Shown: piece after piece, positions 35,146-43,452 of the stretch
Layout: each line of letters starts with the position of its first letter
Position numbering within the stretch: the first letter of the stretch is position 1
Assembly: GCA_964468725.1 (NCBI GenBank)
Contig: CAYXVU010000006.1
Coordinates: forward strand, 1 to 59,015
Reading direction: 5' to 3'
Source of the DNA: CAYXVU01 sp964468725
GTDB lineage: Bacteria; Acidobacteriota; Blastocatellia; UBA7656
Length of the DNA: 59,015 nucleotides
The notes under the pieces: model-generated
Database searches by the model: none
What the model was told of the DNA's origin: nothing
The model's input: only the letters and a program-made list of their open reading frames with translations
Position numbers and translations under genes: made by a program

Positions 35146-36429
35146 TTGGCAGAATCTGAGCAAGCAAGTGAACTTCATCCCTGTCCGCGCTGCGGCGCGC
35201 TGACCACCGTCGGCACCGGCGAATGCGCGAGTTGCGGCTTGAACTTTCAGGAAGCCGCTGCCGCGCTGGCCGCTCATCGGGAAACCCTCAAAGCGCGCAA
35301 ATTTCTGGCTTCAGTATTGGGACGTTCGAATCGCTTCGCGCCATTGTTTGTCGGCATCAACGTGGCAATCTTTGTGTTGATGTGGCTGGCGGGCGGCATG
35401 GGCTTTTTGTCGGCGAATGAAGCGGTGCTCATCGGCTTCGGAGCCAAAGTCAATCCGCTGATTAACGAGCAGCAGCAATACTGGCGTCTGATTACCTGCA
35501 TGTTCTTACACATCGGGTTTCTGCATCTCTTCTTCAATAACTATGCGCTGTGGATGATCGGGCGGGAACTCGAAAGCTTTTACGGCTCGTCACGGTTTGT
35601 ATTGATCTATTTGCTGACCGGCATCGCCGGTTCACTGGCCAGTTATCTCTTCAACCCGAAGGCCATCTCGGCGGGCGCATCGGGGGCGATCTTTGGGCTG
35701 TTCGGCGCGATGGTGACCTTTCCGTTGCGCTATCGCAAAGAACTGCCCGACCTGTTGCGCAAAGGCATTCTGAAAAGCATCTTGCCGGTCATCGTCATTA
35801 ACCTGCTAATCGGGCGTTCGGCTGAATTCATTGATGAATCGGCGCACATCGGCGGGCTGATGATGGGCGCGCTGTTGGCGTTGGTGATTCCGTACAAGCG
35901 ACCGGGCGAAGAGTCCGCCAGAGTGTGGCGCGTGTTGCTGGTCGTCTGCCTGCTGGCCATTGTCACCTCTTTTGTGCTGGCTGCGGCCAATTATCGAGGC
36001 CCGGCGCTGAGGCTTGCCAATCTGCCCAAACAAGGCGGCAATCAGGCGGCGCTCTATTACACAGAGATGAATCATGCGCTGACCGCAATCGGGAAGTCGG
36101 GAGAAGCCTTTATCAAGATTCTCGACCAGCGCAACCCGCAAGTGGATAGCCAAGAGGCGCAGACCGGGTTGGAGAATGCGCTCCGTCATCTTGAGCAAGT
36201 GCCGACGATCAATGAAGAGTCCGAGCGATACCGCCAACGGTTGCGGGCATTGGTGCTCGATTATCAAGCTATGATCGAACGTTATCGAAGTTCCGAATCG
36301 AAGGATTGGGACGAGTTGATTGGCCTACATACGGCTTGGGCGCAAAAAGCCAGCGCTTATTTGAGTGCTTACGACATCTGGGTGAAAGAGTTTATGCAAC
36401 GCAACGGTTACGAATTACGAGAGAGCTAA
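35146..36429 (+). CDS. Rhomboid intramembrane serine protease with zinc-ribbon head
   Basis: 427 residues from a TTG at 35146, the only reasonable start because the zinc ribbon begins at once (HPCPRCGALTTVGTGECASCGLNF). Rhomboid core: about six or seven membrane helices, HLFFNNYALWMIGRELE, catalytic Ser179 in SAGASGAIFGLFG and catalytic His234 in ESAHIGGLMMG. A C-terminal soluble helical tail of about 130 residues follows. Cleaves membrane proteins within the bilayer. The N-terminal CPxC/CxxC ribbon plus C-terminal helical tail is a less common layout, with the ribbon likely cytoplasmic. Confidence 0.92.
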   Translation: MAESEQASELHPCPRCGALTTVGTGECASCGLNFQEAAAALAAHRETLKARKFLASVLGRSNRFAPLFVGINVAIFVLMWLAGGMGFLSANEAVLIGFGAKVNPLINEQQQYWRLITCMFLHIGFLHLFFNNYALWMIGRELESFYGSSRFVLIYLLTGIAGSLASYLFNPKAISAGASGAIFGLFGAMVTFPLRYRKELPDLLRKGILKSILPVIVINLLIGRSAEFIDESAHIGGLMMGALLALVIPYKRPGEESARVWRVLLVVCLLAIVTSFVLAAANYRGPALRLANLPKQGGNQAALYYTEMNHALTAIGKSGEAFIKILDQRNPQVDSQEAQTGLENALRHLEQVPTINEESERYRQRLRALVLDYQAMIERYRSSESKDWDELIGLHTAWAQKASAYLSAYDIWVKEFMQRNGYELRES

Positions 36430-36607
36430 TCGTCAACCGCGTTGGTTTATCCGCAATAGTCGCGTTTCGCGCTACAAGTCGTGAGGCTACTCTGTCGGTT
36501 GAAGAATGGCGTTAGACGTACTACCCTACCTCATTCTTATGCTCAGTAGAGGGGCGCGCAGCAACGTGTGATGAGCAGCAACGATATTTTTTATGGAGGC
36601 AAATATT

Positions 36608-37498
36608 ATGGCAATCAATAAAGTTGCAGTGTTGGGTTGCGGGTTGATGGGGTCAGGCATCGCGCAGGTGTGCGCGCAAGCCGGACGCGACGTGACCGTG
36701 ATCGAAGTCGCGGAAGAGTTTTTGCAACGAGGGATGGGCGGGATTCGCAAACAACTCGAGAAACTGGCGGAAAAGGGCAAGCTCTCTGCCGAAGAGCACG
36801 AACAGACATTGGCGCGTCTGCACGGTTCGACGCGGCTCGAAGAGGCTGCCGGAGCCGATCTCGTCATCGAAGCGATCATCGAAAACATTGAGGAGAAGCA
36901 CAAGACCTACGCTCAACTCGACAAGCTCTGCGGCGCGGAGACGATCTTTGCCTCCAACACGTCGAGCCTTTCGATCACTGAAATGATGACGGCGACGAGT
37001 GCCGAACGGCAGCGCCGCTTCATCGGGTTACACTTCTTCAATCCCGTGCCGGTGATGAAGTTAGTCGAAGTCGTGCGGACGATTCTTACTGACTTGGCGG
37101 TTTACCAATCGGCGGTCGAGTTTGCGCGCCAGATCGGCAAAGTGCCCGTACAGACCTCTGACCGCACGGGCTTCATCGTTAATCGTCTGCTTGTCCCCTA
37201 TATGCTCGATGCCATTCGCGGGTACGAAGAAGGTATCGGTTCGATCCCCGACATTGATAACGCGATGAAGTTGGGTTGCGGCCATCCGATGGGGCCGTTC
37301 ACGCTGCTCGATTTCGTCGGTTTGGATACGACCTATTACATTGCCAACATCATGTTCGATGAATTCCGCGAAGCGCGCTTTGCGCCGCCGCCGCTGCTCA
37401 AGCGTTTGGTATTGGCGGGACTGTACGGCAGAAAGAACGGGCGCGGTTTTTATGACTATGCCGACCCGCAAAACCCCAAGCCGATGGGAGCAAGTTAA
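36608..37498 (+). CDS. hbd: 3-hydroxybutyryl-CoA (3-hydroxyacyl-CoA) dehydrogenase
   Basis: 296 residues from ATG 36608, 7 nt after GGAGGC; an upstream ATG (36593) overlaps that site. NAD-binding VAVLGCGLMGSGIAQVCAQAGRDVTVIE, then IIENIEEKHKTYAQLDKLC, FASNTSSLSITEMM, FIGLHFFNPVPVMKLVEVV, and the C-terminal dimer domain (DRTGFIVNRLLVPYMLDAIRGYEEGIGSIPDIDNAMKLGCGHPMGPFTLLDFVGLDTTYYI). Oxidises 3-hydroxyacyl-CoA in fatty acid or butanoate metabolism, or reverse. Cytoplasmic. No other beta-oxidation gene is adjacent. Confidence 0.95.
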   Translation: MAINKVAVLGCGLMGSGIAQVCAQAGRDVTVIEVAEEFLQRGMGGIRKQLEKLAEKGKLSAEEHEQTLARLHGSTRLEEAAGADLVIEAIIENIEEKHKTYAQLDKLCGAETIFASNTSSLSITEMMTATSAERQRRFIGLHFFNPVPVMKLVEVVRTILTDLAVYQSAVEFARQIGKVPVQTSDRTGFIVNRLLVPYMLDAIRGYEEGIGSIPDIDNAMKLGCGHPMGPFTLLDFVGLDTTYYIANIMFDEFREARFAPPPLLKRLVLAGLYGRKNGRGFYDYADPQNPKPMGAS

Positions 37499-38216
37499 GA
37501 GCAAAGGGCGCTTCTGAACCTTTGCTGAATCTTCAAGAGGGGTAACGCGTAGCAAGGCTGTCAGCTTTCTTTGCCGGACGGTTGCAAGTGTATCGGTTTG
37601 CTACCATTAGGAGAAAGTATTTGACGCAGTGAATGTGAAGCAGTATAGTAGCGACACCGCCCATGGCTACATGGACAAAGGCGAAAGAAGAAAGGTGTTA
37701 GGTGTGAAATAAGTTTCCGGCTTCGGCTATCTATTTTGTCGTTGACCAAGGAAACAGATTGTCAAGGAAACCGGAGCCGTTGATTTCTTTACGGTGCGGG
37801 TTGCGTCTCTTTTGATCTGCTTATTGAGCTGATCTCCCTGAATTTGCCATTCTTAAACCCCTTACTTTTGAAGAATTGGTAGAGCAGCATTGTTATTACC
37901 TGACAGAGCTTTTTATTACGGCTTTCATTAGGCCTTTTGCTCCTCTGATTAGCGAAGGCGCGGGTGGAATCACCCGTTTATAACCGTAAAGCCACAAACC
38001 TCCTTCACTGTAAGCCCGAGGCTGGATTTGCCAAGCGAGCAGCCGGTCTCGAATCGGTAGAGGTGTGTTCAATGCCACTCGAGGGCAATGCCTATGAAGA
38101 TCATCCATAAACCGTCAACGCCAATCAGCAATCATCGTAGCCGACGCGGAGTTGCCATTAACGATCATCATTCCTCACTCCATTCCGGGTCGGCGATTCA
38201 GCTTGAAGGGAGAAGT
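37499..38216. other. Long intergenic leader before the RiPP locus
   Basis: No convincing gene in about 720 nt. It holds a good sigma-70-like promoter (37621-37649) and a GGGTG/CACCC hairpin near 37961-37974. Two minus-strand frames here have no domain sense. Possible non-coding RNA or a long 5' leader of the double-HTH regulator. Confidence 0.4.
37621..37649 (+). promoter_or_regulatory. Sigma-70-like promoter
   Basis: TTGACG at 37621-37626, 17-nt spacer, TATAGT at 37644-37649. It points toward the RiPP locus but is about 570 nt upstream of the regulator start. Confidence 0.45.
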
Positions 38217-38774
38217 ATGTTACAACCAGTGGATTTTTCTTGTGCCCTCTGTGGCAGTCACCAACCTCCGGTCAGCGTGAAGGAGGCAATCCAGATGATC
38301 GGAGTTAATAGTCGAATCATTTATCAGTGGCTTCGACAGAAAAAGATTCATCCGAGGGGTCGCCCCGGCGGTCAAGTGCGCATCTGCGTGGATTCCTTAC
38401 TGGCGGCGGCACAATCGGCGCGCGCAGAGCGCAGCCTTCAACCTTATAACCTGCGAATCGAGTTGATGGAGAAACTCATCCGCGAGCAGTTTTCTGATTG
38501 CGATTTGAATCTCAAGAAACTGGCGAGTCAAGTCGAAGTTTCGACCTGCCATCTTTCGCGCTTGTTTAAGAAGACTCTGGGTTGTGGGTTTCGCGCATAT
38601 CTGCGCGACATTCGGCTGGCACGCGCAGAGGTCTTGTTGCGAGAGACTTTGCTCAGCATCAAAGAGATCGCTTGGGCCGTCGGCTATAAACACGTCAGCG
38701 ATTTCGACCATCACTTTAAGCAGAGGAACCACGTCAAGCCGAAAGACTATCGCGATAGTCAGTATGTGGTATGA
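38217..38774 (+). CDS. Double-HTH regulator: excisionase/MerR-like domain plus AraC domain, at RiPP locus
   Basis: 185 residues from ATG 38217, preceded by GAAGGGAGA; the frame is open for 43 more codons upstream but that part lacks coding character. Residues 9-12 form a CALC pair. Residues about 18-63 are an excisionase-type winged HTH (VSVKEAIQMIGVNSRIIYQWLRQKKIHPRGRPGGQVRICVDSLL). Residues about 92-182 are a complete AraC/XylS two-HTH domain (NLKKLASQVEVSTCHLSRLFKKTLG; LSIKEIAWAVGYKHVSDFDHHFKQRNHVKPKDYR). There is no ligand-binding cupin, so the effector is unknown. It is the first gene before the peptide precursor and probably controls it. The fusion of these two DNA-binding domains is uncommon. 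Confidence 0.85.
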   Translation: MLQPVDFSCALCGSHQPPVSVKEAIQMIGVNSRIIYQWLRQKKIHPRGRPGGQVRICVDSLLAAAQSARAERSLQPYNLRIELMEKLIREQFSDCDLNLKKLASQVEVSTCHLSRLFKKTLGCGFRAYLRDIRLARAEVLLRETLLSIKEIAWAVGYKHVSDFDHHFKQRNHVKPKDYRDSQYVV

Positions 38775-38875
38775 GCAGTTGCTGACAGAGCAAAAATTCC
38801 CAAAAGATAACAAGTATTCCCAATGGAAAGTGGTTGATATGAGCGGAGTACATACCGGAAGATGAGCTAGTTACT

Positions 38876-38903
38876 CTATCGGCGAGACTTCGCCTGCCGA
38901 TAG
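38876..38903. repeat. Inverted repeat between regulator and precursor A
   Basis: CTATCGGC (38876-38883) and GCCGATAG (38896-38903) with an inner GGCGA/TCGCC alternative. No T run follows. It lies 40 nt upstream of the first precursor and could be an operator or an RNA hairpin in its leader. Confidence 0.45.
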
Positions 38904-38943
38904 TCATTAACGCCAAATCAAATACTGGAAAGGGGTTCACATC

Positions 38944-39093
38944 ATGAAAGAGTTGATCAAAGACCTTCAACCGGAAGAGTTGGAACCGCGCTTGGAATTG
39001 CAAGTTCTGATCGATCCGCTGGCTGCCCTCAGCAGTGCTGCTGCTAGCAACAACTGCCGAGACGGCGGGAACTGCAACATCAAGCCGAACTAA
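38944..39093 (+). CDS. RiPP precursor peptide A (49 residues)
   Basis: Small gene with GAAAGGGG about 10 nt before the ATG. Leader: MKELIKDLQPEELEPRLELQ, then VLIDPLAALSSAAAS; core: NNCRDGGNCNIKPN. The leader is nearly identical to that of the second precursor at 42960 (shared PEELEPRLELQV-x-IDPL), while the linkers differ, the usual sign of a modified-peptide precursor. The core has two Cys five residues apart (C-RDGGN-C) next to Asn and Asp residues. A strong hairpin follows the stop (39138-39165), which would favour precursor RNA over the downstream enzymes. The modification and final activity are unknown. No family recognised. Confidence 0.8.
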   Translation: MKELIKDLQPEELEPRLELQVLIDPLAALSSAAASNNCRDGGNCNIKPN

Positions 39094-39137
39094 CCTCCAC
39101 CCGAACTTTGTTCGGAGGGAGCCTTTACCCTACTTTG

Positions 39138-39171
39138 CCTGTCAGCCCGCTTGCGGGCTGACAGGTTTGTT
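39138..39171 (+). terminator. Attenuator/terminator between precursor A and the maturation genes
   Basis: Perfect stem CCTGTCAGCCCGC / GCGGGCTGACAGG (39138-39165) followed by TTTGTT. It sits between precursor A (stop 39093) and the M50 gene (start 39186). Partial termination here would give more precursor than enzyme. Confidence 0.7.
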
Positions 39172-39185
39172 GCCGACAGACCCCC

Positions 39186-40487
39186 ATGCAAAATTATTGG
39201 AAGCTACATCAAGCGTGTCGGTTTTATCCCTACGAAGGCCGAAGCGAGCAACCGGAATTTCTGATTCATACGCCGCACAATCGCCAGTTCAAAGTCTCCG
39301 CCTTAGCCAAAGAGATTCTGCAACGCCTTGATGGTCAGACCAGTCTCGAAACGATTGCCGATGATCTGCAACGGCGCTCCGTAGAGGTGACTGTCGAAGA
39401 GTTACAGGAGTTGATGGAGACGCAATATTGCAACCTCGGCGTCTTTGAAAATCCACCGGCCACCGAAGGCGCTGCCCCGCCACGCACTGCGCAAGCCAAA
39501 CTGCCCTTCCTGTTGCATTGGGATTTGCTGCCAGAAACCTATGTGCGCCGGATTTCCGTGTGGCTCAAGCCTTTGTTCCATCTCTATGCCGTGATTCCCG
39601 GTCTTCTGTTGATTCTCGCTGCGCATTATCTCGTCTATTTCCCTTATTCAGCCAAAGAATTTCTCTCGAATGCCAGCTTTTTGTGGGTGCTGTTCTTAGC
39701 TTTGTTGAGCGTTTTGTTTCATGAATTCGGCCACTCGTCAGCCGTCTCTCGCTTCGGCGGCAATCCGGGCAAGATCGGTTTCGGTCTCTACGTATTGCTG
39801 CCGAGTTTTTATGCCGACGTATCGGAAGTCTGGCGCTTTCCGCGCAAACAGCGAATGGTGGTGGATGTCGGCGGCGTCTATTTTCAGCAACTCACCTATG
39901 TCGTCTTCACTGGTCTTGGCCTGCTGACCGCCAAGCCGGAGTTTTTCGTTGCCTGCCGCTTTATTGATCTGATGACCATGCTGACCTTGAATCCTATCTT
40001 TCAATTTGACGGCTACTGGCTGTTGGTCGATTATCTGGCAATTCCGAACCTCTATCGTCTGGCGGTGCGCTATCTGGCGTTTTCGATCAAGCGCCTCTTC
40101 AAACGGGCAGAGGCTCCGGCGCTGCCGCCGATGCCGCGTCCCGTCTATGGCATCTTCATCGTCTATGCCATCGTCTGCAATCTCTTTTTGGCCTTCGTCG
40201 TTTGGGTGAGCTATCGCTACTTACATTCCACCTTCGTGCGGTTTCCCAGTCTCTTCCCGGAGACCTTCAAAGCGATGCTCTTCGCGCTCAAGACTCAAGA
40301 CCTGCCCTTGTTCGTCAATCGGTTGTTGACGCTCTTCTTTTTAATCGCCTTTCCGGGTACGGCTTTGCTCGGCCTCATCAGTTATGCCGGAAGACTGGCG
40401 TTTTATGTGCAGGCGAAGATTCAAGACCTACGAATTTCCCGCAGAGAGGTAACCTCGAAAATTATCAATCTGCGTCAAGGAGGATAA
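39186..40487 (+). CDS. PqqD-like/M50 membrane metalloprotease fusion (RiPP maturation)
   Basis: 433 residues. Residues about 1-85 (QACRFYPYEGRSEQPEFLIHTPHNRQFKVSALAKEILQRLDGQTSLETIADDLQRRSVEVTVEELQELMETQY) have the size and helix pattern of a PqqD-like leader-binding domain. Then a site-2-protease core: zinc motif HEFGH (His179, Glu180, His183) in a membrane helix, and LNPIFQFDGYWLL with metal Asp275. Several further hydrophobic helices follow. M50 proteins of this type (such as YydH) accompany radical SAM peptides and are thought to cut or export the leader. Residue positions of the PqqD-like part are inferred. The stop overlaps the next start (TAATG). Confidence 0.83.
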   Translation: MQNYWKLHQACRFYPYEGRSEQPEFLIHTPHNRQFKVSALAKEILQRLDGQTSLETIADDLQRRSVEVTVEELQELMETQYCNLGVFENPPATEGAAPPRTAQAKLPFLLHWDLLPETYVRRISVWLKPLFHLYAVIPGLLLILAAHYLVYFPYSAKEFLSNASFLWVLFLALLSVLFHEFGHSSAVSRFGGNPGKIGFGLYVLLPSFYADVSEVWRFPRKQRMVVDVGGVYFQQLTYVVFTGLGLLTAKPEFFVACRFIDLMTMLTLNPIFQFDGYWLLVDYLAIPNLYRLAVRYLAFSIKRLFKRAEAPALPPMPRPVYGIFIVYAIVCNLFLAFVVWVSYRYLHSTFVRFPSLFPETFKAMLFALKTQDLPLFVNRLLTLFFLIAFPGTALLGLISYAGRLAFYVQAKIQDLRISRREVTSKIINLRQGG

Positions 40488-40489
40488 TG

Positions 40490-42826
40490 ATGAAAATCAC
40501 GTTGATGCATCCGCCGCTTGACGACCCGACGCTACCGTATCACTCGAACGCCTATTTGATGGGGCATCTGGTTCACAATGGCTTTACCGATGTGAGCATG
40601 CGCGATGTCAACGTCGAGTTCGTGAACTACTGTTTGGAAGAAGAGAATATCAACACCTTTTATGAAGAAGGGAATCGTCGTCTGCGGGAATTTGAGAAGC
40701 GACCGGCCTTGAGTTTCAAAGAGCAGGAGGAGTTTTACGCGCTGTGGGCGGCCAATCGCGTAGACAATTTGGATCTACGAAATTCTCTGCATGCCTTTCG
40801 CAACAAAGATTCGTTTCTCGACTTCTCTGGCTATTTGAAAAACGTCAATCACGTGCTGCGTTATTTCGGCTTTCTCGGCGCTCTGTCGCATCCGACGGAG
40901 ATTGCCAACTTCAAGCAGATGAGCCGCGCGCGCTATTCGATTTACAACCTGCGCGATATGTTCAACGAGCAGTTAAGCGAGCAGATTTGCTATCCCTTTC
41001 TCAAGTTTTTCCGCGAGCGACTCGTGCCGGATGCCGAGTTTGCGGCGACCGACTGTTTCGGCATCAGCATGGTCTATGACCATCAATTGTTTCATTCGCT
41101 GGCGTTGGCACGCGCTTTGAAACGGCAATGGCCGGACAAACTCGTTTTGTTGGGCGGCACTTCGATTAGCCAACTCTACAAACACATGCGCGACAAGACG
41201 CAGATGAAGCAGTTCTTCACCCTCTGCGATGCCATCGTCGTCGGCGAAGGCGAAACCGCGATCTGTGAAATTGCCGACTCCGGCGGCGAGTTGCACAAGA
41301 AGCCGAATCTGCCCAATACCATCACCTACGACGCCGGGCGCGATCAGGTGCGCTTTCCGGTGCAGATTCATTACGAGAATTTGGAGACCCTCGGCAAGCC
41401 CCTCTACCGACATCCTTGGGAGTTGTACCTGACGCCGGAGAAGGGGATTAATTACGCGCCGACGCGCGGTTGCTACTGGAATCGCTGCACCTTTTGTGAT
41501 TACGGCTTGAATACCGACAGGCCGACTTCGCCGTGGCGCGAACGGCGCATAGATCAGGTCATCGAAGATTTGCAATCTGCCTGCGCGCAAGAGCAAGTTA
41601 AGTATGTCTACTTCGCCGTTGATGTGATGGCGCCGGGTTATTTGGAGCGGTTGTCGGATGCCATCATCGAGTCCGGCCTCGATATTCGTTGGAGCGCCGA
41701 ACTGCGGATGGAAAAGATATTTTCGGCGGAGCGTTGCGCGCGCATGGCCAAAAGCGGCTGCGTCTGCATCTCCTTCGGTATGGAATCGGGCAACCAACGC
41801 GTTCTCGACTTGATTGATAAAGGCACCAAAGTCTCATACATGGCCGAAACCATGAAGAATTTTGCCGCTTCCGGGATCGCCGTGCAGTTGATGGCCTTCA
41901 CCGACTTCCCGACCGAGACCGAAGAGGAGCGCAAAGAGACCTTACACTTCATTGAAAAGAACAATGCCCACTGGTCAACCGGCGGCATGGGAACTTTTCT
42001 GCTGACTGGCACTTCGATGATTGCCAAGAACCCCGCGCAATTCGGCATTACGGTCATTGAAACGAAAGATGCCGACATCACGCGCGCTTTGGCCTATCGC
42101 GTCGAGGCGGAGAGCGAGCGCAAGGTGCTACTGACCGAAGATGGCGACGCTTCATTCGATGATGATGGCGGCGCGTTCCCGCCGGTTCTCGGTCGTCCAT
42201 GGGCAGGCGGGACCGATACCTTGCATTCGATGATTTACTACGACACCTATGGCCGCAGCTACTTCCGCGATCACCCGCTGGATGACCCAAGCGGCGTCGA
42301 AGAAGAAGAGAGCGCGCCTCCCGAATTGCCCAACTGTACGGTGTACATACCCGGCAAACTGAGCGAATCGGTATTCGACATCGGCCAAATCTTTGTCAAC
42401 CGCGAAACCTACAAACAGTACATCCGGGAACTGTTGCAAGCGCCCTCTGAACCGACCTTTGCCAAATTCTGCGACTGGCAAGCCGGACTTCCAGAGGTCG
42501 TCAACACGCAGGAGCAGCCGGAGTATTGGGTGACGACGGGCGACCGCTGCATCAAACTCGATAAACTAGTCTTCCGTATTCTGCGTTTGGTTTCCGAGAA
42601 TCAGATCACCCTCGACGAAGTGCTCGCCAATTTCAATGCCGATCTCCGTAGCCGACTCCTAGAGTACTTCGCCAATTTGGAAACGAGCGATTTAGTCGTC
42701 TTCCATGATCCCCAACAGCCGAATGTCAAGAAACGGCGCGTCGTTCGCATTGACGAAAAGGCTGTCTGTAAAGAGGTCAGAGTCGTCCCGCAAGGCAAAT
42801 TGCTGGATAGCCATCCGGCTGATTGA
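40490..42826 (+). CDS. Cobalamin-type radical SAM peptide maturase with C-terminal winged-helix-like domain
   Basis: 778 residues from ATG 40490 (AAGGAGG six bases before it); another ATG at 40487 overlaps the M50 stop. N-terminal region MKITLMHPPLDDPTLPYHSNAYLMGHLVHNGF and LVLLGGTSIS ... CDAIVVGEGETAICEI is B12-binding-like. Radical SAM motif RGCYWNRCTFCDYGLN gives Cys328, Cys333, Cys336, a CX4CX2C spacing rather than the canonical CX3CX2C. KSGCVCISFGMESGNQRVLDLIDKGT follows as in the wider family. The C-terminus (VTTGDRCIKLDKLVFRILRLVSENQITLDEVLANFN) resembles a small winged-helix or PqqD-like leader-binding domain. Likely modifies the precursors (methylation, epimerisation or C-S/C-C links); the reaction cannot be told. 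Confidence 0.85.
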   Translation: MKITLMHPPLDDPTLPYHSNAYLMGHLVHNGFTDVSMRDVNVEFVNYCLEEENINTFYEEGNRRLREFEKRPALSFKEQEEFYALWAANRVDNLDLRNSLHAFRNKDSFLDFSGYLKNVNHVLRYFGFLGALSHPTEIANFKQMSRARYSIYNLRDMFNEQLSEQICYPFLKFFRERLVPDAEFAATDCFGISMVYDHQLFHSLALARALKRQWPDKLVLLGGTSISQLYKHMRDKTQMKQFFTLCDAIVVGEGETAICEIADSGGELHKKPNLPNTITYDAGRDQVRFPVQIHYENLETLGKPLYRHPWELYLTPEKGINYAPTRGCYWNRCTFCDYGLNTDRPTSPWRERRIDQVIEDLQSACAQEQVKYVYFAVDVMAPGYLERLSDAIIESGLDIRWSAELRMEKIFSAERCARMAKSGCVCISFGMESGNQRVLDLIDKGTKVSYMAETMKNFAASGIAVQLMAFTDFPTETEEERKETLHFIEKNNAHWSTGGMGTFLLTGTSMIAKNPAQFGITVIETKDADITRALAYRVEAESERKVLLTEDGDASFDDDGGAFPPVLGRPWAGGTDTLHSMIYYDTYGRSYFRDHPLDDPSGVEEEESAPPELPNCTVYIPGKLSESVFDIGQIFVNRETYKQYIRELLQAPSEPTFAKFCDWQAGLPEVVNTQEQPEYWVTTGDRCIKLDKLVFRILRLVSENQITLDEVLANFNADLRSRLLEYFANLETSDLVVFHDPQQPNVKKRRVVRIDEKAVCKEVRVVPQGKLLDSHPAD

Positions 42827-42905
42827 CGGGTTGCGTTTGTCCTGTGCTCCGCCACCGCGCAGAGGATGAACTCATCGGATAACCGGAGTGGTCGGACGGG
42901 TTGCG
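42825..42905. repeat. 11-bp direct repeat around the leader of precursor B
   Basis: GACGGGTTGCG at 42825-42835 and 42895-42905, exactly 70 bp apart. Between the second copy and the gene is a CCGGTT/AACCGG hairpin (42908-42922). Possibly regulatory for precursor B, which has its own strong ribosome-binding site. Confidence 0.4.
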
Positions 42906-42959
42906 CCCGGTTGACAACCGGCACACCGCTGCGGTCACCCACTAATCAGGAGGATACCT

Positions 42960-43196
42960 ATGACTACCCCGATCAAAGATTTCTTTGCCGATTTGATTCC
43001 CGAAGAGTTGGAGCCGCGCCTTGAATTGCAAGTCTTCATTGACCCGCTCGGCTTGCTGACGCAGGCAACCAATAACTGCTGTCGTGACGGCGGCAACTGC
43101 CAAGAGGCGGTCTTCGGCTGCGACAATAATTGCCGAGACAGCGGCAATTGCAATGTCGAGAGCGCATTCAGTCCGCTGACCCGAAAAGTCTCGTAA
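42960..43196 (+). CDS. RiPP precursor peptide B (78 residues, two core repeats)
   Basis: ATG 42960 follows CAGGAGGAT. Leader: MTTPIKDFFADLI, then PEELEPRLELQVFIDPLGLL, matching precursor A at 17 of the 19 positions from PEEL to IDPL-xL. The core region has two motif copies, NNCCRDGGNCQ and NNCRDSGNCN, linked by EAVFGCD, and ends in VESAFSPLTRKVS. Six Cys in all. The doubling of the NNC-RD-(G/S)-GNC unit relative to precursor A suggests repeat expansion of one product motif. It lies 133 nt after the radical SAM gene and has its own leader. Product activity is unknown. Confidence 0.82.
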   Translation: MTTPIKDFFADLIPEELEPRLELQVFIDPLGLLTQATNNCCRDGGNCQEAVFGCDNNCRDSGNCNVESAFSPLTRKVS

Positions 43197-43351
43197 GGGG
43201 TTGGCGTTCGGATCGCTCTTTGTTGGCTGCCGCGCATCTCTTAGGTTGCGCGTTCCGATGCCTCAGGAGAGAGGGTTGGTTCATAACCTCAACGGCTGCT
43301 TTGCCCGCACGCGATTTAGTTGAGGAGGAGGTCGCTTGCGCAGTGAGCAAA

Positions 43352-43376
43352 GCTGCCGCGCGGCAGCCGTTTGTTT
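43352..43376 (+). terminator. Hairpin after precursor B
   Basis: GCTGCC-GCGC-GGCAGC (43352-43367) then CG and TTTGTTT, about 155 nt after the precursor B stop and upstream of the MauE-like gene. It mirrors the hairpin plus TTTGTT after precursor A. Confidence 0.5.
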
Positions 43377-43452
43377 CGCATCCTTCTGTTTGGCGCGGCG
43401 ACGGCGCGGGATCGCTGGGCGTTGCCAAACGAATTGGGTCAGGCAGGGGCTA

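Noticed and set aside
38088..38216. Upstream extension of the double-HTH regulator
   Set aside because: No ribosome-binding site and no domain; the ATG at 38217 has GAAGGGAGA.
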